This document shows, piece by piece, positions 38,034 through 47,390 of a DNA stretch of 64,000 nucleotides. The stretch covers positions 124,001 to 188,000 of the forward strand of contig CAWFHZ010000005.1 of NCBI GenBank assembly GCA_963815785.1, given 5' to 3'. Under the pieces are notes generated by a model, which was not told the origin of the DNA, did not search any database, and saw nothing but the letters and a program-made list of their open reading frames with translations. Source of the DNA: DATFVA01 sp963815785. Its GTDB lineage: Bacteria; Bacteroidota; Ignavibacteria; Ignavibacteriales; Ignavibacteriaceae. The position numbers and the translations under genes were made by a program. How positions within the stretch are numbered: position 1 is the stretch's first letter; every line of letters starts with the position of its first letter.

Positions 38034-38957
38034 ATGAAAACTTTAATCCTCACGATTATTGTGGTAAATTTTGCATTCGCGCAAACCGATACACTCACAG
38101 AAGCTTTAAAATTTTACCCTCTTGAAACCGGAGATTATTGGGAATATGGAAATCACTACTGGGAGTTTCCTTATTATGATGATTCTTCTTTTTTTTCTAT
38201 TGAAATAACCGGGGATACACTCTTATCTAACAATAATGTTTACAAAATATTTACTCGCAAAAATATTCCCTTTGATGGACATGTTGGTAAAACATATGAG
38301 CGGATAGATTCTCTAACAGCTTGTGTTTACCGTTATACTAATGATACGATATTTACGAACAATGAATATCTTATTGATAGTCTTCTTTCAAATTCCGGAG
38401 ATTATTTTAGTGGTTCATACTATGGGTATTCTTCAACTCCCGGTATTTTCTCTACTCTTTGCTTAAATTTTTATGCGGATACTGTTCTCAATTATCCAAC
38501 AGAAATTAGAGAACTAGCTGATGAATCGATAATTCCGGTTACTAACCTATTGTTTGCAAAAGGATTTGGATTTGTTAATAGTTCATCTTGTGAATTCGGA
38601 TGCGGTATAACTTATTTAAAATACGCTAAAATTGAGGGGGTGGAATACGGGACACAAATTACAGGAGTTGATAACAAAAATTATATCCAACCTGAGAATT
38701 ATATCCTATATCAAAACTACCCCAACCCATTCAATCCAACAACAAATATTCAGTTTTCAATTCCTCATTCCGGAATTGTAACTCTTAAAGTTTATGATGT
38801 TTTGGGAAATGAAATAAGAACTCTTGTGAATGAAGAAAAGACAGCAGGAACGTATAATATTGAGTTTGATGGAAGTAACCTTGCAAGCGAAATTTATTTT
38901 TATGTATTAAGAACTGGAGGTTTTGTTCAATCAAGAAAGATGCTGCTTTTAAAATAA
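38034..38957 (+). CDS. T9SS cargo, unknown N-terminal domain
   Basis: A 307-aa exported protein. The signal peptide ends FAFAQ at about residue 17, with GGGGAAA before the ATG. The mature N-terminal part (about 20-215) opens LKFYPLETGDYWEYGNHYWE, a beta-rich domain seen in hypothetical Ignavibacteria proteins, with no named family. The T9SS tail begins at QNYPNPFNPTTNIQFSIP and ends KMLLLK. The tail has ASEIYFYVL where most tails have SGIYFY. Its stop codon overlaps the end of the convergent proS by 9 bases. Confidence 0.85.
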   Translation: MKTLILTIIVVNFAFAQTDTLTEALKFYPLETGDYWEYGNHYWEFPYYDDSSFFSIEITGDTLLSNNNVYKIFTRKNIPFDGHVGKTYERIDSLTACVYRYTNDTIFTNNEYLIDSLLSNSGDYFSGSYYGYSSTPGIFSTLCLNFYADTVLNYPTEIRELADESIIPVTNLLFAKGFGFVNSSSCEFGCGITYLKYAKIEGVEYGTQITGVDNKNYIQPENYILYQNYPNPFNPTTNIQFSIPHSGIVTLKVYDVLGNEIRTLVNEEKTAGTYNIEFDGSNLASEIYFYVLRTGGFVQSRKMLLLK

Positions 38958-40656
38958 TTCTTTCAGTTTTTCCTGAACTTGATTCAGATCTACATCGAAC
39001 CGTTCACCGGTTTTACGGATTTTAATTTCTACTTTAGATTCCTTTAGTTTCTTATCACCGACAATAATCTGCACAGGCATTCCTAAAAGGTCTGCATCTT
39101 TAAATTTAAATCCCGCTTGTGCATCGATTCTGTCATCAAATAAAACTTCATATCCTGCAGAAGTGAGATCAGTATAAAGTTTATCACAGGTTTCAATTAC
39201 TTCCTGCTTCTTCATATTTAATCCCATTAAGTGAATATGAAATGGCGCGAGTGTTTTATCCCAGATAATTCCGTATTCATCGTGATGCTGTTCAATATAA
39301 CAAGCCATAACACGTTCAACACCAATTCCATAGCTTCCCATAATAATAGGATTTTCTTTCCCGTTTTCATCCAGAAAATTTGCACCCATAGCTGATGAAT
39401 ATTTTGTTCCGAGCTTGAAAATATGTCCAAGTTCAATCGCTGTAAAAACTGCAAGTTTATGATCACACCTCGGGCAAAGTTCGCCGGAATTAATTGAACG
39501 GAGATCAAAATACTCTATTTCTTTTGCACCATGTCTGTCCGGTAGGCAGGTCGCGTTTCAAATCAATTCCACCTAAGTGATAATCAGTTTCATTCGCTCC
39601 GCTGAAAAGATTATTTGCATCTTTTAATCTGAGATCAGCAATTATTTTTCCTTTAAATCCAACAGGACCAATTGAACCTGCTTCCGCTCCTGTTATTTCA
39701 ACCAGTTCTTCAGTATGTGCAGGACGAACAGCACCGCCAAGTGCTTTAACAAGTTTTGATTCATTCACATCTTCATTTCCAAGCATAAGAATAAGTACTG
39801 CTTTACCGTCGTGAATGTATACTCTGGATTTTGCGCACTGTGTTTCATCAATTTTAAGAAATTCACAGAGTTCATCAATAGAACGAACGTTTGGTGTGTG
39901 AATCTTTTTTATCTCTTCGGATTTGTCATCTCTTTTTTTGCTTTCGATTTTTGAAGTTGCGACTTCAAGGTTTGCAGAGTAACCGCAGTTTTCACAATGA
40001 GCAACTGTGTCTTCACCTGCATCCGATTTTACCATAAACTCTTCCGATCCTGAACCGCCCATTGCACCGCTTGATGCACCAACTATAAAGTAAGACAAAT
40101 TACAGCGGTCAAAAATATTTCTGTAAGCTTTATCGTGCAGATTATATGAATGATCCAGTCCTTCAGAAGAAATATCAAATGAGTATGCATCTTTCATTAA
40201 AAACTGGCGTCCGCGGATAACTCCGCTTCTTGGTCTTGATTCATTTCTGAATTTGGTTTGAATCTGGTACCAGATCTGAGGCATATCTTTATAAGACTTC
40301 AATACATTTCTTGCGTGAAAAGTCATTATCTCTTCGTGTGTAGGAGCTAATACATATTCCCTGTTAACAACATGAAAAAGAATATCCCCAAACGCTTCAA
40401 CTCTTCCTGTTTCCTCCCAGATTTCTTTCGGATTCAATGCAGGTAAGTGAAATTCCTGTCCACCGATTGCATTCATTTCTTCGCGAATTATTTCAGAAAT
40501 TTTCCGAATAACTCTGTAACCAAGCGGAAGAAAAGAATAAATTCCGGCAGCTACCATACGAACCATTCCTGCACGCAGCATTAAAATGTGGCTGGTTACA
40601 ACTGCATCACTCGGGACTTCTTTTAAAGTCGGAACAAAAGATTTACTGAGTCTCAT
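38949..40656 (-). CDS. proS: Proline-tRNA ligase, bacterial type, one frameshift
   Basis: ProS charges tRNA-Pro with proline in the cytosol. 568 aa when corrected, the normal bacterial length. Class II motif 1 lies in GGQEFHLPAL, motif 2 in RNESRPRSGVIRGRQFLMKD, and motif 3 in GSYGIGVERVMACYIEQH. The editing insertion sits between motifs 2 and 3 (GSGSEEFMVKSDAGEDTVAH, with a CENC pair). The C-terminal anticodon-binding domain has APFHIHLMGLNMKKQEV and VLFDDRIDAQAGFKFKDADL. One surplus base at about 39545-39555 disrupts RDLPDRHGAKEIEYF; removing it rejoins the two parts. Because the enzyme is essential and normally single-copy, a sequence error is the best explanation. Convergent with the T9SS gene (9-base overlap). 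Confidence 0.92.
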
Positions 40657-40805
40657 AATTTTTACGTAAAAAGTTAACTGAAAACATTAAATAGTTGACA
40701 AAAATAAAGATTTGATGATGCTTATCAAAATAAGACCAATTGAATTTTAATTGCTCCGTTTAATCTATAATTTAATATCAAAGATTAAAATAATTATAGG
40801 AACAT

Positions 40806-41363
40806 ATGAAGTTTGTAAGTAATCCCTGGCATTCAGTAAGTCCGGGTAACGAAATACCGGAATTTGTTAACAGCATTATCGAAATTCCCAAAGGTTCAAA
40901 AGGTAAATATGAACTTGATAAAGTCAGCGGACTTTTAAGACTTGACCGCGTCCTGTTTTCATCGGTTCACTACCCTGCAAATTATGGTTTTATTCCTCAG
41001 ACTTATTGTCCGGACAAAGACCCTCTCGATATTCTGGTTATCTGTTCAATTGATGTTGACCCGTTGTGCATAATTGAAAGTAAAGTTATTGGTGTTATGC
41101 ATATGACTGATCAGGAAGAAGCAGATGATAAGATTATCGCTGTTGCAAAAAACGATATGTCAGTTAATTACATTAATGATATTAATGAACTGCCGCCTCA
41201 CACAGTTGTGGAACTGAGAAGATTCTTTGAAGATTATAAGAAACTGGAACAGAAAGAGGTTCTTGTTAAAGATTTTCTGGGCAAAGAAAAAGCTTATAAA
41301 ATTATAAATGATAGTATTAATCTTTATAAAGAAAATGCAGAAGAACTAAAAGCTAAGTTGTAG
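40806..41363 (+). CDS. ppa: Inorganic pyrophosphatase (family I)
   Basis: Hydrolyses pyrophosphate, pulling biosynthetic reactions forward. 185 aa. Family I marks are EIPKGSKGKYELDK, VHYPANYGFIPQTYCPDKDPLDILV with the acidic metal site, and HTVVELRRFFEDYKKLEQ. One difference from the standard D-x-D-P-x-D motif is the K in DKDPLD, which is common. The ATG follows ATAGGAACAT. The gene stands alone, divergent from proS, and its 3' end overlaps the convergent U32 gene by 11 bases. Confidence 0.93.
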   Translation: MKFVSNPWHSVSPGNEIPEFVNSIIEIPKGSKGKYELDKVSGLLRLDRVLFSSVHYPANYGFIPQTYCPDKDPLDILVICSIDVDPLCIIESKVIGVMHMTDQEEADDKIIAVAKNDMSVNYINDINELPPHTVVELRRFFEDYKKLEQKEVLVKDFLGKEKAYKIINDSINLYKENAEELKAKL

Positions 41364-42591
41364 TTAGTTTTGAGGTTTTAACGGGTACATTTTTAATAAG
41401 GTAAACTGCATCTTTTGGTCTTACAATTTCACCGCACTTAAATGTAACCTTGTCTCCTTTTGTTGCGGAATAAACTTTTTTATCTTCATTTAAAATATTT
41501 TCAGCTTTAAGCTGAACTACTCCCGTTGTTTCCCCTAGTATGTAAATTTCATCACCCTCTTTCACTGTTCCTGTTTCAATTGATATGTGAACCACTTCTG
41601 CTTGTTTATAATAGTTAATTACCTTTCCAAGAAATTCTTTTCTTGTACTTGCTTTACTCCCATATATATTAGCATATTCTTCAGCGCCGGGAGTATTAAA
41701 ATAAAATCCAGATGAAAATCCCCGATTGAAAACTTTTTTAAGCTCTTTAACCAATTCAGTTTTAATTTCAGGAGTAAGTTTTCCCTCAAAATAAAGATCA
41801 ATTGCTTTTCGATAGGCAGAGGTAACTGCGGCAGCGTATTCGGGACTTCTTTTTCTTCCTTCAATTTTAAACGAATCAACTCCGGTTTCAATTATCTGAT
41901 CAATAAATTCTATTGTGCATAAATCTTCTGGGGATAAAATATAATCCTCGCCAACGATCATGCTTTTACCGATTGTCGAATCAAAAACCTCATACTCTCT
42001 TCTGCACGGTTGAATGCATTCGCCGCGGTTTGCGCTTTTATCAAAAAGATGGTGACTCATAAAACATCGTCCGCTTACAGCAATACACATTGCACCGTGA
42101 ATGAAAACCTCAATTTCCAGATCAGTCATTGCTCTTACTTTTTTTATATCTTCCAGAGTGCATTCCCTGGCAAGGACAATTCTTTCCGCCCCCAGATCCT
42201 TGAAAAATTTAGCAGAAAGAGAATTTGAAACTGAACTCTGTGTAGAAATACAAAACGGAATTCCGATTTCCTTACAAAGCTGAACAACTGAAAAATCCCA
42301 GCAGATTATTCTGTCAACTTCTGCTTCTTTTGCTTTTACAATTATTTCACGAAGCTGCTCTAATTCATCTTCATAAACAATTGTGTTTAAAGTAAGATAA
42401 GTTCTAACATTTCTTTCTTTACAATAAGATGTAAGTTCGCGTAGATTATCAACCTTAAAGTTTGATGCTTTCGCACGCATATTCAGTTTCTCAACACCAA
42501 AATAAACTGCATCTGCACCGGCATTTATAACTGCTGTAAGCATAGTTTTATTACCGGCAGGAGACATTAGCTCTGGTTTGTGTGATTTCAT
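41353..42591 (-). CDS. Peptidase U32-family protein (TrhP-like)
   Basis: A 412-aa protein of the U32 family. In characterised TrhP relatives the family carries out prephenate-dependent hydroxylation of tRNA U34 with a 4Fe-4S cluster. The signature is VFIHGAMCIAVSGRCFMSHH followed by ANRGECIQPCRREY, with four cysteines that can bind the cluster. The N-terminal half is a TIM-barrel-like domain (PELMSPAGNKTMLTAVINAG, DAVYFGVEKLNMRA). The C-terminal part (about 330-412) is the beta-barrel seen in TrhP/YrrO but not in the shorter UbiU type. Proteolytic activity is doubtful. Whether it is TrhP in function is inferred from length and domain order. The 3' end overlaps ppa by 11 bases. Confidence 0.87.
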   Translation of the reverse strand: MKSHKPELMSPAGNKTMLTAVINAGADAVYFGVEKLNMRAKASNFKVDNLRELTSYCKERNVRTYLTLNTIVYEDELEQLREIIVKAKEAEVDRIICWDFSVVQLCKEIGIPFCISTQSSVSNSLSAKFFKDLGAERIVLARECTLEDIKKVRAMTDLEIEVFIHGAMCIAVSGRCFMSHHLFDKSANRGECIQPCRREYEVFDSTIGKSMIVGEDYILSPEDLCTIEFIDQIIETGVDSFKIEGRKRSPEYAAAVTSAYRKAIDLYFEGKLTPEIKTELVKELKKVFNRGFSSGFYFNTPGAEEYANIYGSKASTRKEFLGKVINYYKQAEVVHISIETGTVKEGDEIYILGETTGVVQLKAENILNEDKKVYSATKGDKVTFKCGEIVRPKDAVYLIKNVPVKTSKLTTT

Positions 42592-42628
42592 TTTTTTAAG
42601 GTAAGAATTATTCTGAAAGAATAAAGAA

Positions 42629-42655
42629 GACTGCCCTCAAAATTTAAGAGCAGTC
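42629..42655 (-). terminator. Probable terminator of pepT
   Basis: GACTGC (42629-42634) pairs with GCAGTC (42650-42655) and extends inward with two unpaired C. On the minus strand it is followed by TTCTTTATT. It lies 11 bases beyond the pepT stop codon. Confidence 0.55.
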
Positions 42656-42666
42656 CAAAAACAAAG

Positions 42667-43917
42667 TTAAGATTTCTCTTCCCAGACTTTAGCTATTTCA
42701 ATGATTACTTTAACAGCCACTTCCATATCCTGAATTGCAACCCATTCAAGTTTTGAATGGAAACTATGTTCACCGGCAAATATATTGGGACAGGGTAAGC
42801 CCATAAAAGAAAGACGTGAACCATCCGTTCCTCCGCGAATCGGATTCATAATTGGCTCAATGTTAAGGTTTTTCATTGCCTGAATTGCATAATCGGCAAC
42901 CTGTGGATGTTTATCCAGAATTTCTTTCATATTTCTGTACTGTTCAGTTATTTCAAAATCCAGTTTTGCCGCCGGATATTTTTTAACAGTTTTTTCAGCA
43001 AGATCTTTTAAAATTGTTTCGTACTCTTTCAGTTTAGGAGTTTCAAAATCTCTTATTATAAATTTTAAGGTTGCAAGTTCTTCATTTCCTTTAAATTCGA
43101 CACAATGAACATAACCTTCACGTTTTTCTGTTGTTTCGGGAGACAGTCTGTCTTTTGGTAAACTTTCCATAAATTCAGAAGCAACCCTGATTGCGTTAAC
43201 CATTATTCCTTTAGCATAACCGGGATGAATATTCTTTCCATGAATTTTTATCGTGACAGCATCGGCACTGAAAGTTTCTGATTCAACTTCACCTCTGCTT
43301 TGTCCATCTATTGTATAGGCATATTTTGCGCCATATTTACCAACATCAAATTTCTCAGTTCCTCTGCCAACTTCTTCATCGGGAGTGAAGCATATTTTAA
43401 TTGGTCCGTGTTTTACTTCAGGATGAGTCAGCCAGTAATTTACTGCATCCATTATTTCAGCAACACCGGATTTATTATCCGCACCAAGTAATGTAGTTCC
43501 ATCTGTTGTGATAATATCATACCCGATCATATTTTTAAGATCAGGATTTTCACTTGCAAGAATAACCTGGGTAGGATCCTTTGGAAGTTTAATATCACCA
43601 CCCTTATAATTTTTATGAATTACAGGATTAACACCGGCTCCGCTAACTGCCGGAGAAGTATCAACGTGTGCAATAAAACCTATCGCCGGAACATCTTTAT
43701 TTGTATTTGAAGGAAGAGTAGCCATTACATAACCGAACTCATCCATATGAGCATCTTTTAATCCCATTTTTTTTAATTCAGCAGCAAGATCTTTTGAAAG
43801 GATTTTCTGTTTTTCTGTAGAAGGGAAAGAAGTGGAATCGTCATCAGATTGAGTATCATATTTTACATAATTAAGAAACCGGTCAACACAAGTAAATTTA
43901 TATTTGTCATCAAACAT
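42667..43917 (-). CDS. pepT: Peptidase T (tripeptide aminopeptidase)
   Basis: PepT removes N-terminal residues from tripeptides in the cytosol. 416 aa, an M20B metallopeptidase. Visible metal and catalytic motifs: GFIAHVDTSPAVSG (first H and the D two residues on), TTLLGADNKSGVAEIMDAV, CFTPDEEVGRGTEKFDV (the EE pair) and the C-terminal NIFAGEHSFHSKLEWV. The start at 43917 is chosen because AGAGG lies 5-6 bases upstream; a TTG at 43944 would add 9 residues. It is monocistronic, with a probable terminator after it. Confidence 0.94.
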   Translation of the reverse strand: MFDDKYKFTCVDRFLNYVKYDTQSDDDSTSFPSTEKQKILSKDLAAELKKMGLKDAHMDEFGYVMATLPSNTNKDVPAIGFIAHVDTSPAVSGAGVNPVIHKNYKGGDIKLPKDPTQVILASENPDLKNMIGYDIITTDGTTLLGADNKSGVAEIMDAVNYWLTHPEVKHGPIKICFTPDEEVGRGTEKFDVGKYGAKYAYTIDGQSRGEVESETFSADAVTIKIHGKNIHPGYAKGIMVNAIRVASEFMESLPKDRLSPETTEKREGYVHCVEFKGNEELATLKFIIRDFETPKLKEYETILKDLAEKTVKKYPAAKLDFEITEQYRNMKEILDKHPQVADYAIQAMKNLNIEPIMNPIRGGTDGSRLSFMGLPCPNIFAGEHSFHSKLEWVAIQDMEVAVKVIIEIAKVWEEKS

Positions 43918-44108
43918 GAGAACCTCTGTTTTTATTTTGATCAATAAAATTATCGAAAATCGCTATGAGTATCAACTTGAAAAATCAGTGTCATAATCAA
44001 ATGTACTATTTATTAACGATTTTTTTTAACAAGGACACCGGGTAACAAGCGATAATTTTTATGAATTAATATTATTTTTGAATTAATTAAGCAGCGGGAG
44101 GAAAAATA

Positions 44109-45707
44109 CTACTTCAGAAGCATAATTTTGCGGACTAAAAACGTATTTCCGGCAGAAAGGGAAACAAAATAAATTCCGGAACTCAGTTTTGAACCATCAA
44201 ACTGCATTTTGTAAAGTCCGGGGCTCATATAACCACTTTGCAGAATTGAAACTGTCTGTCCAAGAATATTGGTTATACTTAAACTGACATCAGCCGATAA
44301 AGGAATAAAAAATTCTATTGTTGTGGTTGGATTAAAAGGGTTGGGATAGTTCTGATAAAGCTGAATCTTATCGGGTACTATCGGATAATCCTGAACAGAA
44401 TTAGGAGAGGAAAAATGAAGAACAACATTTCCCACACTTGTGGTTAAACTATCTATTATTATTTTATCACTAACCACATCTTCAAAGCCTATTCTCTGTC
44501 CAATAAGATAGTAACTTCCATATGGGAGAAAATTTTCCCGGAAGTTTCCATCAATTTGCGAAAAAGCATACGTTATTATGTTATTCTCAACTGATTGGGC
44601 ATAAATTACTACATCAGTAAGAGCACTGTCCCTCTTCGCTGCTACCTGAACAACACCAGAAATTATTCCTCCTCCAAGTGATGAATCACGGGGCATGTAA
44701 ATATCAAAATTATTCAGAGCAGAATTTATAAAAATCGAATCTGCATTTTGCCAGAAACTAGGATAATTCCCGAGCGAATCATAATATGTTGGTACAAAAT
44801 AATCTGAAAATGCCTGAACATAATAATAATCAGGATCGATAATATCATTTACATTATAATTACCATTTGCGTCTGTGAATGCAGTATACGTATCCATTAC
44901 AGCCGGCGAATTTGTTTTAACATACTTTATCTTACTCGGCGTATGTGTTCCGCTTCTGACCACTATAATTCCTTTTTTTAATGGGTAGACTGAAGTCGAA
45001 TCGAAAATTGTTCCGGATACGGAATTCTGTGTGGGAGTTTTTCTGACAAGATTAAGATTTACGTTAGTTACTGCATTTGTATCAATAAATACCTGCGTTG
45101 CACTAAGGGGATCAAACTGCTGATCATAAAATGAAATATAAAATGAATCATTTCCTGCCGCTATTGAATAATTCCCGACAGGTAATTCTGCAGAATAATT
45201 TCCATAAGTATCAGATGTGGTTTGGGCAATTACAAAATTTCCCCCGTATAAAAAATATACTTTTGCATCAGCAACAGGCAAACCATCAGAGGCTATATTC
45301 CCCTGAAGAGTACCTGAATAATAATTGTCTTCATAATAATCAATTTTCACTTTAAGAAATTCAACTGGGTTCAGACCATCATTATAGACAAACAACGTAT
45401 CTGTAGTCTCTTCATAAATATAATTTATGTATCCGGCAAGAATACAATCCATCCTCATTGTATCGCCCGGTTGAATCGTAAACGGGTATCTCCAGTTACG
45501 ATCGAACCTCACAAAATAGATATCATTATTATATGAAATACTGTCAATAGTAAGAGGTGCATCACCAATATTTATAAAATAGGCATTTTCTAATCTGTGG
45601 AATATATCTGTAAATTCTAATTCTTCAGGATAAAGCTGCAATATAGGCTGGGCATTGGCAGACAGATAAATAAGGAAAAATAAAATTCCGGTGATGAATA
45701 GTTTCAT
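44109..45707 (-). CDS. T9SS cargo with carboxypeptidase-regulatory-like (CarboxypepD_reg) repeats
   Basis: A 532-aa exported protein. The signal peptide ends SANAQ at residue 20. Residues about 22-125 form an Ig-like ASPM-SPD-2-Hydin-like domain (EELEFTDIF, RYPFTIQPGDTMRMD). Three carboxypeptidase-regulatory-like beta-sandwiches follow, each marked by GTL-QGN/SGT/SGV strands and G-NY/GSY loops (GTLQGNIASDGLPVADAKVY, VSGTIFDSTSVYPLKKGIIV, ISGVVQVAAKRDSALTDVVI). The T9SS tail (QNYPNPFNPTTTIEFFIP to RKIMLLK) closes the protein. It is likely a surface-exposed structural protein. It is divergent from the second ECF sigma gene, with only 81 bases between the starts, so the two may share regulation. 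Confidence 0.88.
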   Translation of the reverse strand: MKLFITGILFFLIYLSANAQPILQLYPEELEFTDIFHRLENAYFINIGDAPLTIDSISYNNDIYFVRFDRNWRYPFTIQPGDTMRMDCILAGYINYIYEETTDTLFVYNDGLNPVEFLKVKIDYYEDNYYSGTLQGNIASDGLPVADAKVYFLYGGNFVIAQTTSDTYGNYSAELPVGNYSIAAGNDSFYISFYDQQFDPLSATQVFIDTNAVTNVNLNLVRKTPTQNSVSGTIFDSTSVYPLKKGIIVVRSGTHTPSKIKYVKTNSPAVMDTYTAFTDANGNYNVNDIIDPDYYYVQAFSDYFVPTYYDSLGNYPSFWQNADSIFINSALNNFDIYMPRDSSLGGGIISGVVQVAAKRDSALTDVVIYAQSVENNIITYAFSQIDGNFRENFLPYGSYYLIGQRIGFEDVVSDKIIIDSLTTSVGNVVLHFSSPNSVQDYPIVPDKIQLYQNYPNPFNPTTTIEFFIPLSADVSLSITNILGQTVSILQSGYMSPGLYKMQFDGSKLSSGIYFVSLSAGNTFLVRKIMLLK

Positions 45708-45788
45708 TCTTATTGTTTAAGTTGATTAGAATAATTATAATAATAGTAATATAATTTAATTAATAGTGACATATAACAGAAACATCTC

Positions 45789-46346
45789 TTGAACGATCCC
45801 AAATTAAATTACATCAATTTTACAACCAATGAATTAGAAAGCCTTTTTATTGGGGCAAAAAACGGGGTTTCGGAGTCGTTCAGCAAGTTATCCGCAATAA
45901 TCAGGGATATCGCTTACAGTTATTTTATGTCTAAGATGAAATACGGAAAAATAACAAATAGAGAGGATGTGGATGATCTGACTAATAATGTATATTTATC
46001 ATTTGCCGAACAGTACCATAAAATTGAAAACCTCGAAAACTGGCTAAGAAGAGTCCTCTTTTTGACATTTGTTAATTGGTACAAAAAATCAAGAAAAAGA
46101 AAGACTTTTGAACTTGATGAAGCGTATTATATGGAACAGAAAACTGAAAATCCGGAGATTAAATTAGATGCCGAAAAAGTTATTTCCGTTCTTAACACAC
46201 TTAGTGAGGAAAAACAACAGATATTCAGATTAAGATTCTGGGAAGATTTGAAATTTGCCGAAATTGCCGAAGATATGGGTAAATCTGAGGATGCAGTAAA
46301 AAAAATGTTTTACAGGACAATTGAAGAACTAAAACTTAAATTCTGA
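45789..46346 (+). CDS. ECF-type RNA polymerase sigma factor (locus 2)
   Basis: A 185-aa sigma-70 family ECF factor. Region 2 includes REDVDDLTNNVYLSFAEQYH and NLENWLRRVLFLTFVNWYKK; region 4 includes LNTLSEEKQQIFRLRFWEDL then FAEIAEDMGKSEDAVKKMFY. This is a closer match to classical ECF factors than its counterpart at 24986. The start is a TTG at 45789, because no ATG precedes region 2; the ribosome-binding site is poor, as often in this group. The anti-sigma gene follows after a hairpin and the shared leader element, then the TPR-CHAT gene, forming a three-gene operon. Confidence 0.88.
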   Translation: MNDPKLNYINFTTNELESLFIGAKNGVSESFSKLSAIIRDIAYSYFMSKMKYGKITNREDVDDLTNNVYLSFAEQYHKIENLENWLRRVLFLTFVNWYKKSRKRKTFELDEAYYMEQKTENPEIKLDAEKVISVLNTLSEEKQQIFRLRFWEDLKFAEIAEDMGKSEDAVKKMFYRTIEELKLKF

Positions 46347-46351
46347 TTTTG

Positions 46352-46373
46352 TCCCTTTATTTAAAGGGCTTTT
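46352..46373 (+). terminator. Hairpin/attenuator between sigma and anti-sigma genes (locus 2)
   Basis: CCCTTT (46353-46358) pairs with AAAGGG (46363-46368) around a 4-base loop and is followed by CTTTT. It lies 7 bases past the sigma stop. It looks like a weak intrinsic terminator that could set the sigma to anti-sigma ratio. Confidence 0.5.
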
Positions 46374-46377
46374 ACTA

Positions 46378-46389
46378 ATTGGCTATAAA
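46378..46389 (+). promoter_or_regulatory. Leader element shared by both CHAT loci (copy 2)
   Basis: ATTGGCTATAAA, identical to 20957-20968, lies 20 bases before the anti-sigma ATG and directly after the attenuator-like hairpin. Both copies are followed by CAAA(A)TATTA next to the start codon. A promoter that drives anti-sigma and protease apart from the sigma gene would fit this position; inferred. Confidence 0.4.
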
Positions 46390-46409
46390 CTTGAACAAAT
46401 ATTAAAGTG

Positions 46410-47380
46410 ATGAATCCAAAAATAAAAATATTAGAGTTGCTTGAGAAAGTACAATTATCGGATAATGAACAAAAGGAGCTTGAGACTCTTGTTGGAAACG
46501 ATCCTGATCTCGGGGAATTTGTAACTAACTACAACAAATTGTCTAAAGTGATTATCAGCTCCTCCCATTTAAATGAAGATGAAATTTCAGATTATGTTCT
46601 TTTAAAAACGGGGTTACCCCTGATAATAATTCGATAGTTAAAAGAATCCCCTTCATTGAAGCGCACTTAAGAAAATGTAAAAAGTGTTCTGAAATATTTA
46701 AAGATCTCAATGGTGAATTTGCTGAAGTCGATAGTTTTTTGGCAGAAAAAATATCTGCTGGAAACGGAAATAAAGTTGTTAGTACCAATCTAGACTCAGA
46801 AGTGAATAAGCAAAAGTTTATATTCCCTCGTTATGCTTTTACTTCAATAATTGCTCTTGGGCTGGTTTATTTATCTCTCTATATTATTTCTTCTTTTACA
46901 ACACCGGAGTTTTATAAAGATGCTGCAATTAATAGTGAATCTGAATTTTCAGTAAACAGGGGAAGAGCAACCGAAGATTTTCAGAACAGCCTAAAAGCCC
47001 TTGATAAAAATAACTTTGATGAAGCTATAAGTTACCTTCAGAAAGATATTAAGAATAACCCTGATGATGAGACAATATTCTATTCTTATTATATATTGGG
47101 ATTAGCTAACCTGGAAACCTCTGAACATGATGTTCTTGGATTGTTTCCGGGATATAATACTAATAAAACTGAAAAAGGTGTTGAATATTTAAAGGAAAGT
47201 ATCAGAAAAAATGAATCGGGAAAATTCATTAATATAAAACTGAATTCCTATTTTTATCTTGCAAAGGCTAGCCTTATGCTTAATGATAAAATATCTGCCG
47301 AAAATTATCTTAAACTGGTTATAAGTGGAAGAGGAAGTAAAATGGAAGAAGCACAAAAGCTTTTGGGTGAACTGGAGTAA
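46410..47380 (+). CDS. Membrane-spanning ZAS anti-sigma factor with periplasmic TPR region; one frameshift
   Basis: About 323 aa when corrected. The cytoplasmic N-terminus (MNPKIKILELLEKVQ, LNEDEISDYV) leads to a zinc-binding H-x3-C-x2-C site (AHLRKCKKCSEIFKDL). One G is missing from a G-run at 46610-46613, which splits the gene just before that site; restoring it gives KTGVTPDNNSIVKR and one frame. A transmembrane helix follows at about 150-170 (YAFTSIIALGLVYLSLYIIS), then a periplasmic region with TPR-like helices (NNFDEAISYLQKDIKNNPDD, YFYLAKASLMLNDKISAENY). It ends 10 bases before the TPR-CHAT start. The periplasmic TPRs could bind the TPRs of the protease, which is an inference. Confidence 0.85.
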
Positions 47381-47390
47381 GTTGTGTTAA

